Shown: positions 8,933 to 17,964 of the stretch, piece by piece
Layout of the letters: each line of letters begins with the position of its first letter
How positions within the stretch are numbered: the first letter of the stretch is position 1
From: Streptomyces fuscichromogenes
GTDB taxonomy: Bacteria > Actinomycetota > Actinomycetes > Streptomycetales > Streptomycetaceae
Length of the DNA stretch: 64,000 bases
Assembly: GCF_014645815.1 (NCBI RefSeq)
Contig: NZ_BMML01000003.1
Coordinates: forward strand, 62,001-126,000
Direction of reading: 5' to 3'
Made by a program: the position numbers and the translations under genes
Notes under the pieces: generated by a model
Databases searched by the model: none
What the model was told of the DNA's origin: nothing
The model's input: only the letters and a program-made list of their open reading frames with translations

Positions 8933-9438
8933 CACGCCTCCGCCCGCTTCTTGATCTGCGCGAGGGTGGCGGTGATGCCACGCTCGAACTCCCGCAGCCG
9001 CACGAACACGATCTTCTGCTCCTTGTCCGGCATCCGGTCGATGGCGAGGGACAGACCCGAACGCCCCGGCCCCAGCTGCATCCACTCCGACAGTTCGGTC
9101 CCGCCGTCCCGCGGGCTGAGCCGGAACCGCCAGACCGCGGAGGGGTCGGCGGGATCCTGCACCGCCCAGGCGAACACCGACTCCGGTTCGCACTCGATCA
9201 CATGGGAGGTGGTCTCCCACTTCCCGAGCGCCTCGTGCTCACTGCGGCCGACGAACCTGGCCCCCACCGCTGGTCCGGCGGCCCCGTCCAGCCAGGTGAC
9301 GGACCGGAGCTCCGCGCTCATGTCCGGCATCAGCCCGATGTCGCTGACCAGCGCCCACACCGTGGCCGGCGAGGCGTCGATCCAGGTCCGCACCTCGACC
9401 GTGGGTCTGTCCGCGTAACGTGCGCCCGTCCACTCCAA
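8932..9438 (-). CDS. SRPBCC-family (polyketide cyclase/START-like) protein
   Basis: A 168-residue hydrophobic-ligand-binding fold protein. The START/Bet v1-like pattern is visible: VEVRTWIDASPATVWALVSDIGLMPDM at the N-terminus, then SVFAWAV and WRFRLSPRDGGTELSEWMQL strands, and a C-terminal helix with REFERGITATLAQIKKRAE. The start is TTG at 9438, supported by AAGGAGG nine bases upstream; no ATG or GTG fits as well. It is the first gene of a two-gene operon with the LLM oxidoreductase, so it may bind or deliver that enzyme's substrate (inference). Confidence 0.85.
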   Translation of the reverse strand: MEWTGARYADRPTVEVRTWIDASPATVWALVSDIGLMPDMSAELRSVTWLDGAAGPAVGARFVGRSEHEALGKWETTSHVIECEPESVFAWAVQDPADPSAVWRFRLSPRDGGTELSEWMQLGPGRSGLSLAIDRMPDKEQKIVFVRLREFERGITATLAQIKKRAEA

Positions 9439-9518
9439 GACCGTCGGCCTCCTTGCCGTCCAGCGTTCCGACCAGGGTTGCTAGTTAAGACTCTCCATGT
9501 CAAGAGGGAGTGCGATGC

Positions 9519-10019
9519 TCAGTCGACGCCGAAACGCCGGCGGATGTCCGGCCGCTGTCCGAGGCGCTCGGGATATCCGGGCCCCAGCCGCATCGAGGTC
9601 TCCCCGGACCGCAGCGGGGTACGGCACGCGGAGCAGACGACCTCGGCGGTGGTGTCGTGGCCGCAGGCCTCGTGGTGGAACACCACCGGGACACCCTGCT
9701 CCCCGGCCAGCCACCGGTCGCCCCACGCGGACATCGCGGCCAGCACCGCGAACAGGTCCCGCCCCTTCTCCGTGAGGACGTAGTCGTAACGTGGCGGCTC
9801 GGCCTCGTACAGCCGCTTCTCCAGGATCCGCTCGTCCACCAGACGGTGCAGCCGGTCGGTCAACGTGTTGCGGGCGATGCCCAGTTGCTGCTGGAACTCG
9901 TCGAAACGACGGATCCCGTAGAACGCCTCCCGCACCACCAGCGGTGTCCAGTGGTCACCCAGCAGATCGACGGTCCGTGCGATGGAGCACGGCCACTTGG
10001 CGAACGACGTCCGTTTCAT
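9519..10019 (-). CDS. HxlR-family winged-helix regulator with Cys-rich tail
   Basis: A 166-residue regulator. The HxlR core is clear: CSIARTVDLLGDHWTPLVVREAFYG at the N-terminus (Cys11 in the redox-sensing position of many HxlR proteins) and FDEFQQQLGIARNTLTDRL as the recognition helix. The C-terminal extension contains HHEACGHDTTAEVVCSACRTPL, with three Cys and several His that could form a zinc ribbon or redox site. It is divergent from the SDR gene and upstream of the SRPBCC/LLM operon; either could be its target. Confidence 0.88.
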   Translation of the reverse strand: MKRTSFAKWPCSIARTVDLLGDHWTPLVVREAFYGIRRFDEFQQQLGIARNTLTDRLHRLVDERILEKRLYEAEPPRYDYVLTEKGRDLFAVLAAMSAWGDRWLAGEQGVPVVFHHEACGHDTTAEVVCSACRTPLRSGETSMRLGPGYPERLGQRPDIRRRFGVD

Positions 10020-10169
10020 GGCTCCACGATAGCGAGTCTCATGACGAAACCCAGCTGACGGCAGGGGAGCCTGCCGAACGGAGCGGCCGTCGGGGCCGCA
10101 TGGACAGCGCTGCTCGACGCGCCTTCACTGGTCATGAGGGTTTCTCACTGCGAGGCGAGGTGTCCGACC

Positions 10170-10868
10170 ATGAAGATCGAGGGATCGGTCGCGCTGGTGA
10201 CCGGAGCGAACCGGGGGATCGGGCTGGCGTTCTGCCGGGCCCTGCTGGCCCGGGGCGCGGCCAAGGTGTTCGCGGGCGTACGAGAGCCGGAGGACTTCAC
10301 CGAGCCGGGTCTCGAACCGCTGCGCCTCGACGTCACCGACCTCGGGCAGATCGCGGACGCCGCACGGACGGCGTCCGACGCGGCCATCGTGATCAACAAC
10401 GCGGGCATCCAGGCCGGACCGGGCCTGCTGGAGGGTGACCTGGACGGCGCGCGGCAGGAGCTGGAGGTGAACTACCTGGGCACCTGGGCGGTCTCCCGGG
10501 CCTTCGCGCCGGTGCTCGCGGCCCATGGCGGCGGCGCCCTGGTGAACATGCTGTCCGTGGCGTCCTGGCGCTCGACCTGGCGGTTCCCCAGCTATGCCGC
10601 GTCGAAGGCGGCACAGTGGTCGTTGACCAACGCCTTCCGGGTCGCGCTGCGGGAGCAGGGGACGCTCGTCGTCGGCGTGCACGTCGGCTGGGTGGACACC
10701 GACGCCACCATGAGCGTCGACGAGCCGAAGACGGATGCGGCCGAGGTCGCCGCGCGGACCATGGACGCGATCGCCCGCGACGAGCCCGAGGTCCTGGTCG
10801 ACGAGACCGCCCGCCGGGTACGCGCCGCGCTGTCCGGCCCGCTCGATCTCCTCTACCCGACCCCCTGA
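10170..10868 (+). CDS. Short-chain dehydrogenase/reductase
   Basis: A 232-residue classical SDR. The NAD(P)-binding TGANRGIG spans residues 11-18, NNAG is near 76-79, and the catalytic triad is Ser132, Tyr142 and Lys146 (YAASK). It would reduce or oxidise a carbonyl/alcohol with NAD(P)H. The ATG at 10170 has GAGG upstream; the longer frame from 10134 is rejected because of its Cys-rich non-homologous start. It is divergent from the HxlR regulator, so redox-responsive control is plausible; substrate unknown. Confidence 0.9.
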   Translation: MKIEGSVALVTGANRGIGLAFCRALLARGAAKVFAGVREPEDFTEPGLEPLRLDVTDLGQIADAARTASDAAIVINNAGIQAGPGLLEGDLDGARQELEVNYLGTWAVSRAFAPVLAAHGGGALVNMLSVASWRSTWRFPSYAASKAAQWSLTNAFRVALREQGTLVVGVHVGWVDTDATMSVDEPKTDAAEVAARTMDAIARDEPEVLVDETARRVRAALSGPLDLLYPTP

Positions 10869-10934
10869 TCGCGCGACCTGGGCGTGCGACGGTGGAGTCA
10901 GCAGATCTACCCGACACAACGGTGAGGTGGAGCC

Positions 10935-12332
10935 ATGCAGACCGACTTCGACGTCGTCGTCCTGGGAGCCGGGCCGGGCGGCTACGTGGCCGCGATCCGC
11001 GCCGCCCAGCTGGGCCTGCGCACGGCCATCGTGGAGGGCCGCTTCTGGGGCGGTGTCTGTCTGAACATCGGCTGCATCCCGGCGAAGGCGCTGCTGCGCA
11101 ACGCCGAGGTGGCCCAGCTGATCCTGCACGACGCGGAGAAGTTCGGCGTGAAGATCAGCGGCGAGGTGGGCCTGGACTACCGTGCCGCCTACGAGCGCAG
11201 CCGGGTGGTGGCCGACGGGCGCGTCAAGGGCGTCGGCTACCTCATGCGCAAGAACAAGATCGAGCAGTTCGAGGGCCAGGGCACCTTCCTCGACCCGCAC
11301 ACCCTTCAGGTACGCCTGAAGGACGGCGAGACGACGCTCTCCTTCCGCTCCTGCATCATCGCGACCGGCTCCACCGTCAAACTGCTGCCCGGTACGAAGC
11401 TGGGCCGGCGCGTCGTCACCTACGAGGAGCAGATCCTCTCCGACAGCCTCCCGTCGAGCCTGGTCATCGCGGGTGCCGGGGCCATCGGCGTCGAGTTCGC
11501 CTATCTGCTGCGGTCGTACGGCGTCGAGGTCACGCTGGTGGAGTTCCTGGACCGCATCGCCCCGCTGGAGGACGAGGAGGTCTCGGCCGAGCTGACCAGG
11601 CGCTTCAAGCGCCAGGGCATCCGGGTCCTGACCTCCACCGCCGTGCAGTCCATCGAGGAGACCGCGGACGACGTCCGCGTGACGGTGCGCTCCGGTGGCA
11701 CGGAGCAGGTCCTGGAGGCGGAGAAGGTCCTCCAGGCCACCGGCTTCCAGCCGCGGACGGCCGGCTACGGACTGCACAGCACCGGGGTACGGCTCACCGA
11801 GCGCGGTGCCATCGACATCGACGGGTACTGCCGCACCAGCCGGCCGCACATCTACGCCATCGGCGACGTCACGGCGAAGCTGATGCTCGCGCACACCGCC
11901 GAGGCTATGGGCATCGTCGCCGCGGAGAGCATCGCCGGCGCGGAGACCATGGAACTGGACTACCGCATGATCCCCCGCGCGACGTTCTGCCAGCCGCAGA
12001 TCGCCAGCTTCGGCTGGACCGAGGCCGAGGCCCGCGCCCAGGGTTTCGACGTGCGCGTGGCGAAGTTCCCCTTCACCGCCAACGCCAAGGCGCACGGCCT
12101 CGGCGACACGGTCGGGTTCGTGAAGCTCGTGAGCGACGCCCGGTACGGCGAGCTGATCGGCGGCCACCTGATCGGACCGGACGTGACGGAGCTCCTGCCC
12201 GAGCTGACGCTCGCCCAGAAATGGGACCTCACGGTGCACGAGCTCGCCCGCAACGTCCATGCCCACCCGACGCTGAGCGAGGCCGTCCAGGACGCCCTGC
12301 ACGGCCTCGCCGGACACATGATCAACCTCTGA
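10935..12332 (+). CDS. lpdA: Dihydrolipoyl dehydrogenase
   Basis: A 465-residue class I pyridine-nucleotide disulfide oxidoreductase. The FAD site GAGPGG (11-16), the redox disulfide CLNIGC (Cys42, Cys47), the NAD site [10 protein letters not shown], the second FAD motif YAIGDV and the C-terminal interface motif VHAHPTLSE with the catalytic His-Glu pair are all present. It would reoxidise dihydrolipoamide of 2-oxoacid dehydrogenase complexes. No E1/E2 gene is next to it, so it may be a secondary copy serving another lipoyl- or disulfide-linked system. The ATG at 10935 has GAGGTGGAG just upstream. Gene symbol assigned by family only. Confidence 0.92.
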   Translation: MQTDFDVVVLGAGPGGYVAAIRAAQLGLRTAIVEGRFWGGVCLNIGCIPAKALLRNAEVAQLILHDAEKFGVKISGEVGLDYRAAYERSRVVADGRVKGVGYLMRKNKIEQFEGQGTFLDPHTLQVRLKDGETTLSFRSCIIATGSTVKLLPGTKLGRRVVTYEEQILSDSLPSSLVIAGAGAIGVEFAYLLRSYGVEVTLVEFLDRIAPLEDEEVSAELTRRFKRQGIRVLTSTAVQSIEETADDVRVTVRSGGTEQVLEAEKVLQATGFQPRTAGYGLHSTGVRLTERGAIDIDGYCRTSRPHIYAIGDVTAKLMLAHTAEAMGIVAAESIAGAETMELDYRMIPRATFCQPQIASFGWTEAEARAQGFDVRVAKFPFTANAKAHGLGDTVGFVKLVSDARYGELIGGHLIGPDVTELLPELTLAQKWDLTVHELARNVHAHPTLSEAVQDALHGLAGHMINL

Positions 12333-12398
12333 ACCGGACTCCGGAGGGCCGCGCCGGAACCTGCCCCTGTCGTAAGCGAGTTGCCGGGCGAGGCCTGA

Positions 12399-12414
12399 CG
12401 CCCCCTCCGGGGCG
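12399..12414. terminator. Short stem-loop between convergent lpd and VOC genes
   Basis: CGCCCC-ctcc-GGGGCG is a 6-bp GC stem in the 88-bp gap between convergent stop codons. It is modest but well placed. Confidence 0.35.
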
Positions 12415-12420
12415 CGGGTC

Positions 12421-12849
12421 CTACGGACGTACGTAGGGCCGCGTCATGATCTCCATGTTGTGGCCGTCCGGGTCCTCGAAGTACGCGCCGCGGCCGCCGA
12501 ACAGGCCGTTGGTCCGCCCCGGTCGGGAGTGGTGCGGGTCGGCGTAGTAGGTCACCCCGGCCGCCTCCAGACGGCTGATCATGCCGTCGAAGGTCTCCTC
12601 GGGCACGAGGAAGGCGTAGTGCTGCGACTGGATCGGTTCGTCGCGCTTCTCGTAGAAGTCGAGCGTCACGCCGTTGCCGAGGTCCATGGGCAGGAACGGC
12701 CCCAGCGGGGCACCGACCTCCAGGCCCAGGACGGCGGCGAGGAACCCGGCGGACCGCTGCCGGTCGCTGGCGTACACGGCGGTGTGGTTGAGCTGGACGG
12801 CGGCCGTCGACAGCTCGGACGCGTGCGGGTGTGGCTGGTCAAGGGGCAT
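12421..12849 (-). CDS. VOC-superfamily (glyoxalase/dioxygenase-fold) protein
   Basis: A 142-residue VOC protein with two beta-alpha-beta-beta-beta halves. Likely metal ligands are His in LNHTAVY (about residue 22), His in QHYAFL and Glu in PDGHNMEIM at the C-terminal strand. GAYFEDPDGHNMEIM is the usual VOC C-terminal signature. It could be a lyase, dioxygenase or resistance protein; nothing distinguishes these. The ATG at 12849 has GGAGAG upstream. It is monocistronic. Confidence 0.85.
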   Translation of the reverse strand: MPLDQPHPHASELSTAAVQLNHTAVYASDRQRSAGFLAAVLGLEVGAPLGPFLPMDLGNGVTLDFYEKRDEPIQSQHYAFLVPEETFDGMISRLEAAGVTYYADPHHSRPGRTNGLFGGRGAYFEDPDGHNMEIMTRPYVRP

Positions 12850-13221
12850 GACTGTGGTCTCTCCGGTCTTGGAAGTTCCGCTCGGACGGGCGCCGCGCAA
12901 GGGCGCCGGGGCGAAGACGCGGAGAGGGTGGCGGGCCTCGTGCCCGCCTCGGGCTCACGCCGAGGCCGGGAACCTCACTCGTGCATGGCCCATGGCCGAC
13001 CCGGCAGTCACCCGGACGACTGTAGTGATCGTCACGAGCCGGGGCAACGCGATGGCGGTCTTCCGCCGCGCCGGACGACTGCGAGCCCCGGACGGGCGGT
13101 CCCGCAGGAGGCGTGCGGGCCCTCCGGCGGGCGATCTCGGGGACGGGCGCGGGGACGGAGGCGGTTTCGATGGCGGTCGTACTATGACTTGACCGCCCAG
13201 CAGCCGCCCCGAGGAGTCACC
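12850..13221. other. Intergenic region upstream of VOC and ArsR genes
   Basis: About 370 bp with no credible ORF. A possible -10 element TACTAT lies at 13180-13185, some 37 bases before the ArsR-like start, without a good -35. Nothing else is recognised. Confidence 0.35.
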
Positions 13222-13578
13222 GTGGCCCGCCCTCGCACCACCGCCCGCACCGTGGAGCACCCCGAGCTGTCGGAGGTCCCGCTCCAGCAGGTGCTGGAGG
13301 CGCTGGTGGACCCGGTGCGGCGCCTGGTGGTGTCGCAGCTGGCCGGCGCGGCGGAGGACCTGAGCTGCGGGACGTTCGTCGCGCCGGTCTCGCTGTCGAC
13401 GCTGACGCACCACTTCAACGTGTTGCGCGAGGCCGGTGTGATCCGGCAGTACTACGTCGGGACGGCGAAGATGAACACGCTGCGCACCGAGGAGATGGAG
13501 CTGCGCTTCCCCGGACTGCTGTCCGCGGTGCTGGCCGCCGCGGCGGCGGAGGCGGAACCGTCCCGTCCTGCCCGGTGA
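13222..13578 (+). CDS. ArsR-family winged-helix regulator
   Basis: A 118-residue regulator. The HTH covers about residues 20-85, with LVDPVRRLVVSQLA (first helices) and SLSTLTHHFNVLREAGVIRQYYVG (recognition helix and wing). One Cys (LSCGTF, about residue 50) could be redox-active, but there is no obvious metal site. The GTG at 13222 is preferred because GAGGAG lies six bases upstream. It precedes the MDR oxidoreductase by 123 bp on the same strand, the common Streptomyces pairing of a small ArsR regulator with a quinone-oxidoreductase-like gene, which it probably controls. Confidence 0.85.
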   Translation: MARPRTTARTVEHPELSEVPLQQVLEALVDPVRRLVVSQLAGAAEDLSCGTFVAPVSLSTLTHHFNVLREAGVIRQYYVGTAKMNTLRTEEMELRFPGLLSAVLAAAAAEAEPSRPAR

Positions 13579-13701
13579 ACGCTATTTCGATGGTGCTCAA
13601 AATTTGACGGCTGTCGAACCTTGGGGCAGGGTGGGTGGCGACGCCGGGCCCCGACCCGGCGCGTTCCCCCATCGAATCCCTGCCCCCAGGACGGATGCGC
13701 C

Positions 13702-14709
13702 ATGGCAAGACTCGTTCAGTTCGACCGGACCGGCGGACCCGAGGTCCTCACCCTCCGTGAGGTCGAGGTCGGCGAGCCCGGCGCGGGGGAGGTCCGGATG
13801 CGCGTCGACGCGATCGGCCTGAACCGCGCCGAGATCATGTTCCGCGAGGGCGGCTACTTCTACGCCCCGGACTTCCCCTCCCTGCTCGGCTACGAGGCCG
13901 TCGGCGTCGTCGAGGCGGTCGGTGCGGGCGTGGACGGCCTCGCCGAGGGCGACCCGGTCGCGGTCGTGCCGCAGTTCCTCCAGACCGACTACGGCACCTA
14001 CGGCGACCACGTCATCGTCCCGGCCTCGGCCGTCGTGCCGCGCTCCGCCGAGGTCGACCCGGTCCGGGCGGCGGCCGTCTGGATGGCCTACATCACCGCC
14101 TACGGTCCCCTCGTCGAGAGCGGCCGGGTACGGCCCGGTGACCATGTCCTGATCACAGCGGCCTCCAGCAGCGTCGGACTCGCCGCCGTCCAGATCGCAC
14201 GCCACGTCGGCGCGGTCCCGATCGCCACGACACGCGGCTCCGGCAAGAAACAGCGCCTCCTGGACGCGGGAGCGGCCCACGTGATCGTCACCGACGAGGA
14301 GGACCTGCCCGCCCGGATCAAGGAGATCACCGGTGGCGAGGGCGTCCGCCTGGCCTTCGACCCCGTCGCGGGACCCGGCGTGGAGGTCCTCGCCCAGGGG
14401 ATCGCCCCGGGCGGCTTCCTGGTGGTCTACGGCGCCCTCGACGCGCGCCCCACCCCGTTGCCCAACGCCCAGTCCTTCCCCGCGCTGACCAGTAGCACGT
14501 ACACCCTCTTCGAGATCACCACGGACCCCGAGCGGCTGCGCCGCGCGGTCGCCTTCGTCGACGCGGGCCTCGGCTCCGGTGCCTTCGACCCCGTCGTCGA
14601 CCGCACCTTCGACCTCGTGGACATCGTCGAGGCGCACCGCTACATGGCGGCCAACGAACAGGTCGGCAAGATCGTCGTCACCGTCACCCACGAGGGTGCG
14701 GCGACCTGA
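13702..14709 (+). CDS. Zinc-independent MDR / quinone-oxidoreductase-like enzyme
   Basis: A 335-residue medium-chain reductase. The N-terminal GroES-like domain has LGYEAVGVVEAVGAGVDGLAEGD, and the NADPH-binding segment is ITAASSSVGLAAVQIARHVGA (about residues 150-170), with AASSSVG in place of the usual GAAGGVG. The catalytic- and structural-zinc Cys/His ligands of alcohol dehydrogenases are absent. It probably reduces quinones or enones with NADPH. The ATG at 13702 has AGGAC upstream. It lies downstream of an ArsR gene and is convergent with a TetR gene. Confidence 0.88.
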   Translation: MARLVQFDRTGGPEVLTLREVEVGEPGAGEVRMRVDAIGLNRAEIMFREGGYFYAPDFPSLLGYEAVGVVEAVGAGVDGLAEGDPVAVVPQFLQTDYGTYGDHVIVPASAVVPRSAEVDPVRAAAVWMAYITAYGPLVESGRVRPGDHVLITAASSSVGLAAVQIARHVGAVPIATTRGSGKKQRLLDAGAAHVIVTDEEDLPARIKEITGGEGVRLAFDPVAGPGVEVLAQGIAPGGFLVVYGALDARPTPLPNAQSFPALTSSTYTLFEITTDPERLRRAVAFVDAGLGSGAFDPVVDRTFDLVDIVEAHRYMAANEQVGKIVVTVTHEGAAT

Positions 14710-14746
14710 GCCCGGACCCGCTCGGGGGGCGCTGTCGGGCCGGCCG

Positions 14747-15379
14747 TCAGCGCTCCGCCGAAGCCGCCATCCGGGCGGCGGCGTCGTGGATCAGCCGGGC
14801 GTGTAGTTCGAACAGGGCCACCAGGTCGACGGAGTCGCCCTTGACCTCCCGGTGCACGAACAGGCCGTCGGCGCCGGCGACGGCATAGGTGGTCAGGGTG
14901 TCCACGACGTCCTCGGTCAGGGCCGGGAACAGGTCGGCGACGATCTCGGCGACGCGCCGGTGAGCGGTCTCCCGGACCTGGAGGAAGACCGTACGGCCGC
15001 GGGGCTCGGAGGGGCGGCGCTCCAGCGCGAGCATCAGGCCGAGGCGCAGGAAGTCGGGGGCGGCGACGAGGGACCTCGCCACGTTCGCCGCCATCAGGAC
15101 GACCCGTTCCAGCGGGGTGCCGACGTCCGCACCGGGCAGTTCGACGGTCGTGAGCCAGGTCTCGAAGCTGCGCTCGATGACGGCGGCGATCAGGTCGTCC
15201 TTGTCCTTGAAATGCCAGTAGATCGAGCTGGCGGGCAGCCCGCACTTGGCGCTGACGGCCGCGATGGACGTGCCGTCGTAGCCGCGCTCACCGGCGATCT
15301 CGACGGTGGCGTCCAGGATGCGCTGGCGCGACTCCACCCCGTTCGCACGCTTCCTGCGCGTCGTCTGCGGCCCGCTCAT
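14747..15379 (-). CDS. TetR/AcrR-family regulator
   Basis: A 210-residue repressor. The N-terminal HTH runs from about residue 15 to 60 with RQRILDATVEIAGERGYDGTSIAAVSAKCGLPASSIYWHFKDKDDL, whose AASSIYWHF-type end is the recognition helix; the remainder is the ligand-binding helical domain. The ATG at 15379 is chosen over 15451 because the HTH spacing is then normal and GAGGGG lies upstream. It is convergent with the MDR oxidoreductase. The near-palindrome CTCTAATTGGAG at 15437-15448, about 60 bp upstream, may be its own operator. Confidence 0.88.
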   Translation of the reverse strand: MSGPQTTRRKRANGVESRQRILDATVEIAGERGYDGTSIAAVSAKCGLPASSIYWHFKDKDDLIAAVIERSFETWLTTVELPGADVGTPLERVVLMAANVARSLVAAPDFLRLGLMLALERRPSEPRGRTVFLQVRETAHRRVAEIVADLFPALTEDVVDTLTTYAVAGADGLFVHREVKGDSVDLVALFELHARLIHDAAARMAASAER

Positions 15380-15436
15380 CTCTGCGCCCCTCGGGGATCG
15401 CGGCGGCCCCTGCGACGGCCGCCTCTCCGGTGAGCA

Positions 15437-15448
15437 CTCTAATTGGAG
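15437..15448. promoter_or_regulatory. Near-palindrome upstream of tetR, candidate operator
   Basis: CTCTAATTGGAG is a 12-bp dyad with one G:T imperfection per arm, AT-rich at its centre against a GC-rich background, 58 bp before the TetR start. It may also lie within the promoter region of the rightward membrane-protein gene. Confidence 0.3.
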
Positions 15449-15559
15449 CATCCCCTACAACAGGAACCGCCTGCCGGCGAGGACGCCGAACCGCGGGCAC
15501 GGTCCGCGGCCGCCGAGGTGGGTCACGTGGTGGGCCGTCCAGGGGGACACGCGGCAGGT

Positions 15560-15577
15560 GTTCAGGATCTGTTCAGG
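15560..15577 (+). promoter_or_regulatory. 11-bp-period direct repeat, candidate response-regulator box
   Basis: GTTCAGG-atct-GTTCAGG: two identical heptamers spaced one helical turn apart, about 116 bp upstream of the first COG4705-like gene. The same heptamer pair with the same 11-bp period occurs at 19501-19518 before the paralogous gene. Tandem half-sites with an 11-bp period are how OmpR/PhoB-type regulators bind DNA, and such a regulator is encoded between the two genes. Confidence 0.6.
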
Positions 15578-15692
15578 TACATGCTGACAAAGTCGGTCAA
15601 AACGTTCGCGCCGTCGCAGCCGCTCACGACGGTGCGCGCGTCGCCTCGCGGGGCGTGCGCCCTGCGGTACGACCGAACAGGAGCCCCCCACC

Positions 15693-16541
15693 TTGGAGCA
15701 GTCCGAAGTCCTCACCGGTGCCGCGGCCCGGGGCAGGGTCACGTCGGTGACGAAGAAGCTTCCGGAGGTGACGCTGGCGTTCTGGATCATGAAGATCGCC
15801 GCGACCACCCTGGGGGAGACGGCCGGCGACCTCTTCGCGCAGACTCTGAAGCTCGGTTACTTCCTCACCACGATCGCGCTGTTCCTGATGTTCGTGGTGA
15901 CGCTGGCCGCGCAGCTCGGGTCCCGCCGCTACCACCCGTTCTTCTACTGGACGGTCATCCTGTCGACCAGCATGGCAGGCACCACCATGTCCGACTTCAT
16001 GAACCGTGACGCCAGCGCCAAGTACCTCTCGGGCGGCGCCACTTCACTCGGCTGGGGACCCCAGGGCCTCGGCCTCGGCTACCCGGTCGGCGCGGCCGTC
16101 CTGATCTCGCTCCTCCTGGTCGTCTTCGCGGTCTGGAAGGTGTCCGGCATGACCTTCCAGATCCGGGACATCGTCACCTTCCGCGGCGAGGCCCTGTTCT
16201 GGTCGGCGATCCTCGTCTCCAACACGCTCGGCACCTCCATGGGCGACTTCCTCTCCGACAGCTCAGGCCTCGGCTACGCCGGCGGTGCGCTGCTGGTGAC
16301 CGGGCTGCTCGCCGTCCTGGTCGCGCTGATGAAGGTGCCCGTGGTGCCGAACGTCCTGCTGTTCTGGATCGCGTTCGTCCTCACCCGCCCGCTCGGCGCG
16401 ACCGCGGGTGACTTCCTGACCAAACCGGTCGCCAAGGGCGGTCTGAACCTCGGCACGGTGGGCTCCTCGGCTGTCCTGCTCGCCGTCCTGCTCGGACTCA
16501 TGACCTACGCCCAGCTCCGTGAACGCAGGGCTTCCGCCTAG
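15693..16541 (+). CDS. COG4705-like multispanning membrane protein, copy A
   Basis: A 282-residue polytopic protein of unknown function with about eight transmembrane helices. The sequence is built from four repeats of a motif with an aromatic pair, FW or FYW, followed about ten residues later by G-[ET]-x2-x-D: FWIMKIAATTLGETAGDLF (about 29-48), FYWTVILSTSMAGTTMSDF, FWSAILVSNTLGTSMGDFL and FWIAFVLTRPLGATAGDFL. The buried Asp and Glu/Thr residues suggest a transport or ion-binding role (inference). The start is TTG at 15693, with AGGAG nine bases upstream. The two-component operon and a paralogue lie directly downstream. The direct repeat at 15560-15577 suggests control by that system. Confidence 0.8.
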   Translation: MEQSEVLTGAAARGRVTSVTKKLPEVTLAFWIMKIAATTLGETAGDLFAQTLKLGYFLTTIALFLMFVVTLAAQLGSRRYHPFFYWTVILSTSMAGTTMSDFMNRDASAKYLSGGATSLGWGPQGLGLGYPVGAAVLISLLLVVFAVWKVSGMTFQIRDIVTFRGEALFWSAILVSNTLGTSMGDFLSDSSGLGYAGGALLVTGLLAVLVALMKVPVVPNVLLFWIAFVLTRPLGATAGDFLTKPVAKGGLNLGTVGSSAVLLAVLLGLMTYAQLRERRASA

Positions 16542-16564
16542 CCGCGAGCCGCGAGCCGCAGGGA

Positions 16565-16581
16565 ACGGGAGCCGGTCCCGT
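16565..16581. terminator. Small stem-loop between convergent genes
   Basis: ACGGGA-gccgg-TCCCGT is a 6-bp stem in the 46-bp gap between copy A and the convergent histidine kinase gene. A weak terminator candidate. Confidence 0.35.
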
Positions 16582-16587
16582 CGTGGT

Positions 16588-17964
16588 TCACCCGGCGGGC
16601 AGGTCGGTGCGGAAGCGGGCCCCGCCGGTGTGGGCGGGATCGTGGGAGACCTCGCCGCCGACGGTCCGGGCCAGGCGCCGGGCCAGCGGCAGGCCCAGGC
16701 CCGCGCCGTCGTGCCCGTCCTCGGGATCGGCCCGGCGGCCGGGCTGGAACAGGTCGTCCACGAACGCCTCCGGTACGCCGGGACCGTCGTCGGTGACGCT
16801 GATCCGCACCCCGCCGGGTACCGGATGCGCGGACACGGTCACGGTGGAGCGTGCGTACCGGACCGCGTTCGCCAGGAGCGGGCTGACGATGCGTTCGAGA
16901 AGAGCCGGCCGGACCCCCGCCGTCAGCTCCGGAACCGCCGTGTCGACGACGGCCTTCACCTGCTCCGGCGCCCCGAACCGGTCGACCAACCGGGACAGGA
17001 CCGGTTCGACGGCCGTGGCGCCGGGGGCCGTGGCGGTGGCACGCGCGCCCTCCCGGGCGTCGTCCAGCAGGGTGTCGCAGATGGTGCGCATGGCCTGGGC
17101 GGCCTCGGCGATCACCTCGTGCGTGGCCCGGGTCTCGGCGTCGGAGCGCGGCCGGGCCCGCCACCAGTCCAGCTCGATGACGATCCGGGTGAGCGGGGTC
17201 CGCAGTTCGTGGGAGAGCTCCCCGGTCAGCTGCCGCTCATGCCCCAGCACGGTCCGGGTGCGGTCCAGCAGCGCGTCCAGCGAGGCGCCCAGGCGGGCCA
17301 GTTCGGCCGGCTGGTGGGCGGCGCCGAAGCGTTCGTCGGAGCCCACGGAGCTCCACTCGGTGGCCTGGTCGGTCATGGTCCCCACCGGACGCAGCGCCCG
17401 CCCGACGGCGAGGCGGGTCAGCGCGTAGGTGCAGGCGAGCATGACGGAGTCCAGCACCAGGGAACCCAGCAGCACGGCGTCCGCCGAGTTGCGGTACGGG
17501 GCGAGGTCCAGGGCGGTGACGACCGTCGCCGTGCTGCGGCTGCCGGCCAGGAAGTGGGCGCACAGGCGTACGGATCCCGGATTCCCGGCCGCCACGGTCG
17601 TACAGACGCCGTCCCGCCGTGCGGCGAGCCCCGCTGCGGCCTTCGTCAGTGCGCTGTCGGCGGCGGTGGAGGGAGGCCGTTCCAGCAGCCGTGCCCCGCT
17701 GTAGATCCAGACGTTGCCGTCGAGGAGCCGGTCGTTGACGGTCTCCAGGACCCGTACCCGAGGGCCGCTGGTGTCCACGGTGGTGGCGACGGCGTCCGCG
17801 CGGTTGCTCAGCTCGGCGTCCGCCTGATGTTGCAGGTGCCGCTCCAGCACGATGTTGAACGCCACGGTGAGTACCGTCATCAGCAGGGCCGCGGTGGTCA
17901 GTGCCACGAGCGAGAGCCTGCCGCGCAGGGTCCGGGGGGCCAGCCGCCGCAGAAGGCCGGTCAT
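16588..17964 (-). CDS. Sensor histidine kinase
   Basis: A 458-residue membrane kinase. TM1 is about residues 16-38, followed by an extracytoplasmic sensor of about 125 residues and TM2 at about 164-186, a HAMP-like linker (RALRPVGTMT), the H-box GELSHELRTPLTR with phosphoacceptor His252, and the ATPase domain with LLANAVRYA (N box), VTDDGPGVPE (G1) and GAGLGLPLARRL (G2). The sensor contains two Cys (residues 121 and 135) that could form a disulfide. Its ATG overlaps the response-regulator stop (ATGA), so it is the third gene of the DedA-RR-HK operon. The stimulus is unknown; the DedA partner hints at envelope or proton-motive stress. Confidence 0.92.
   Translation of the reverse strand: MTGLLRRLAPRTLRGRLSLVALTTAALLMTVLTVAFNIVLERHLQHQADAELSNRADAVATTVDTSGPRVRVLETVNDRLLDGNVWIYSGARLLERPPSTAADSALTKAAAGLAARRDGVCTTVAAGNPGSVRLCAHFLAGSRSTATVVTALDLAPYRNSADAVLLGSLVLDSVMLACTYALTRLAVGRALRPVGTMTDQATEWSSVGSDERFGAAHQPAELARLGASLDALLDRTRTVLGHERQLTGELSHELRTPLTRIVIELDWWRARPRSDAETRATHEVIAEAAQAMRTICDTLLDDAREGARATATAPGATAVEPVLSRLVDRFGAPEQVKAVVDTAVPELTAGVRPALLERIVSPLLANAVRYARSTVTVSAHPVPGGVRISVTDDGPGVPEAFVDDLFQPGRRADPEDGHDGAGLGLPLARRLARTVGGEVSHDPAHTGGARFRTDLPAG

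Noticed and set aside
15560..15577. Direct repeat considered as a PHO box
   Set aside because: The heptamer is GTTCAGG, not the GTTCACC-type unit of Streptomyces PhoP boxes; the local response regulator is a better candidate.
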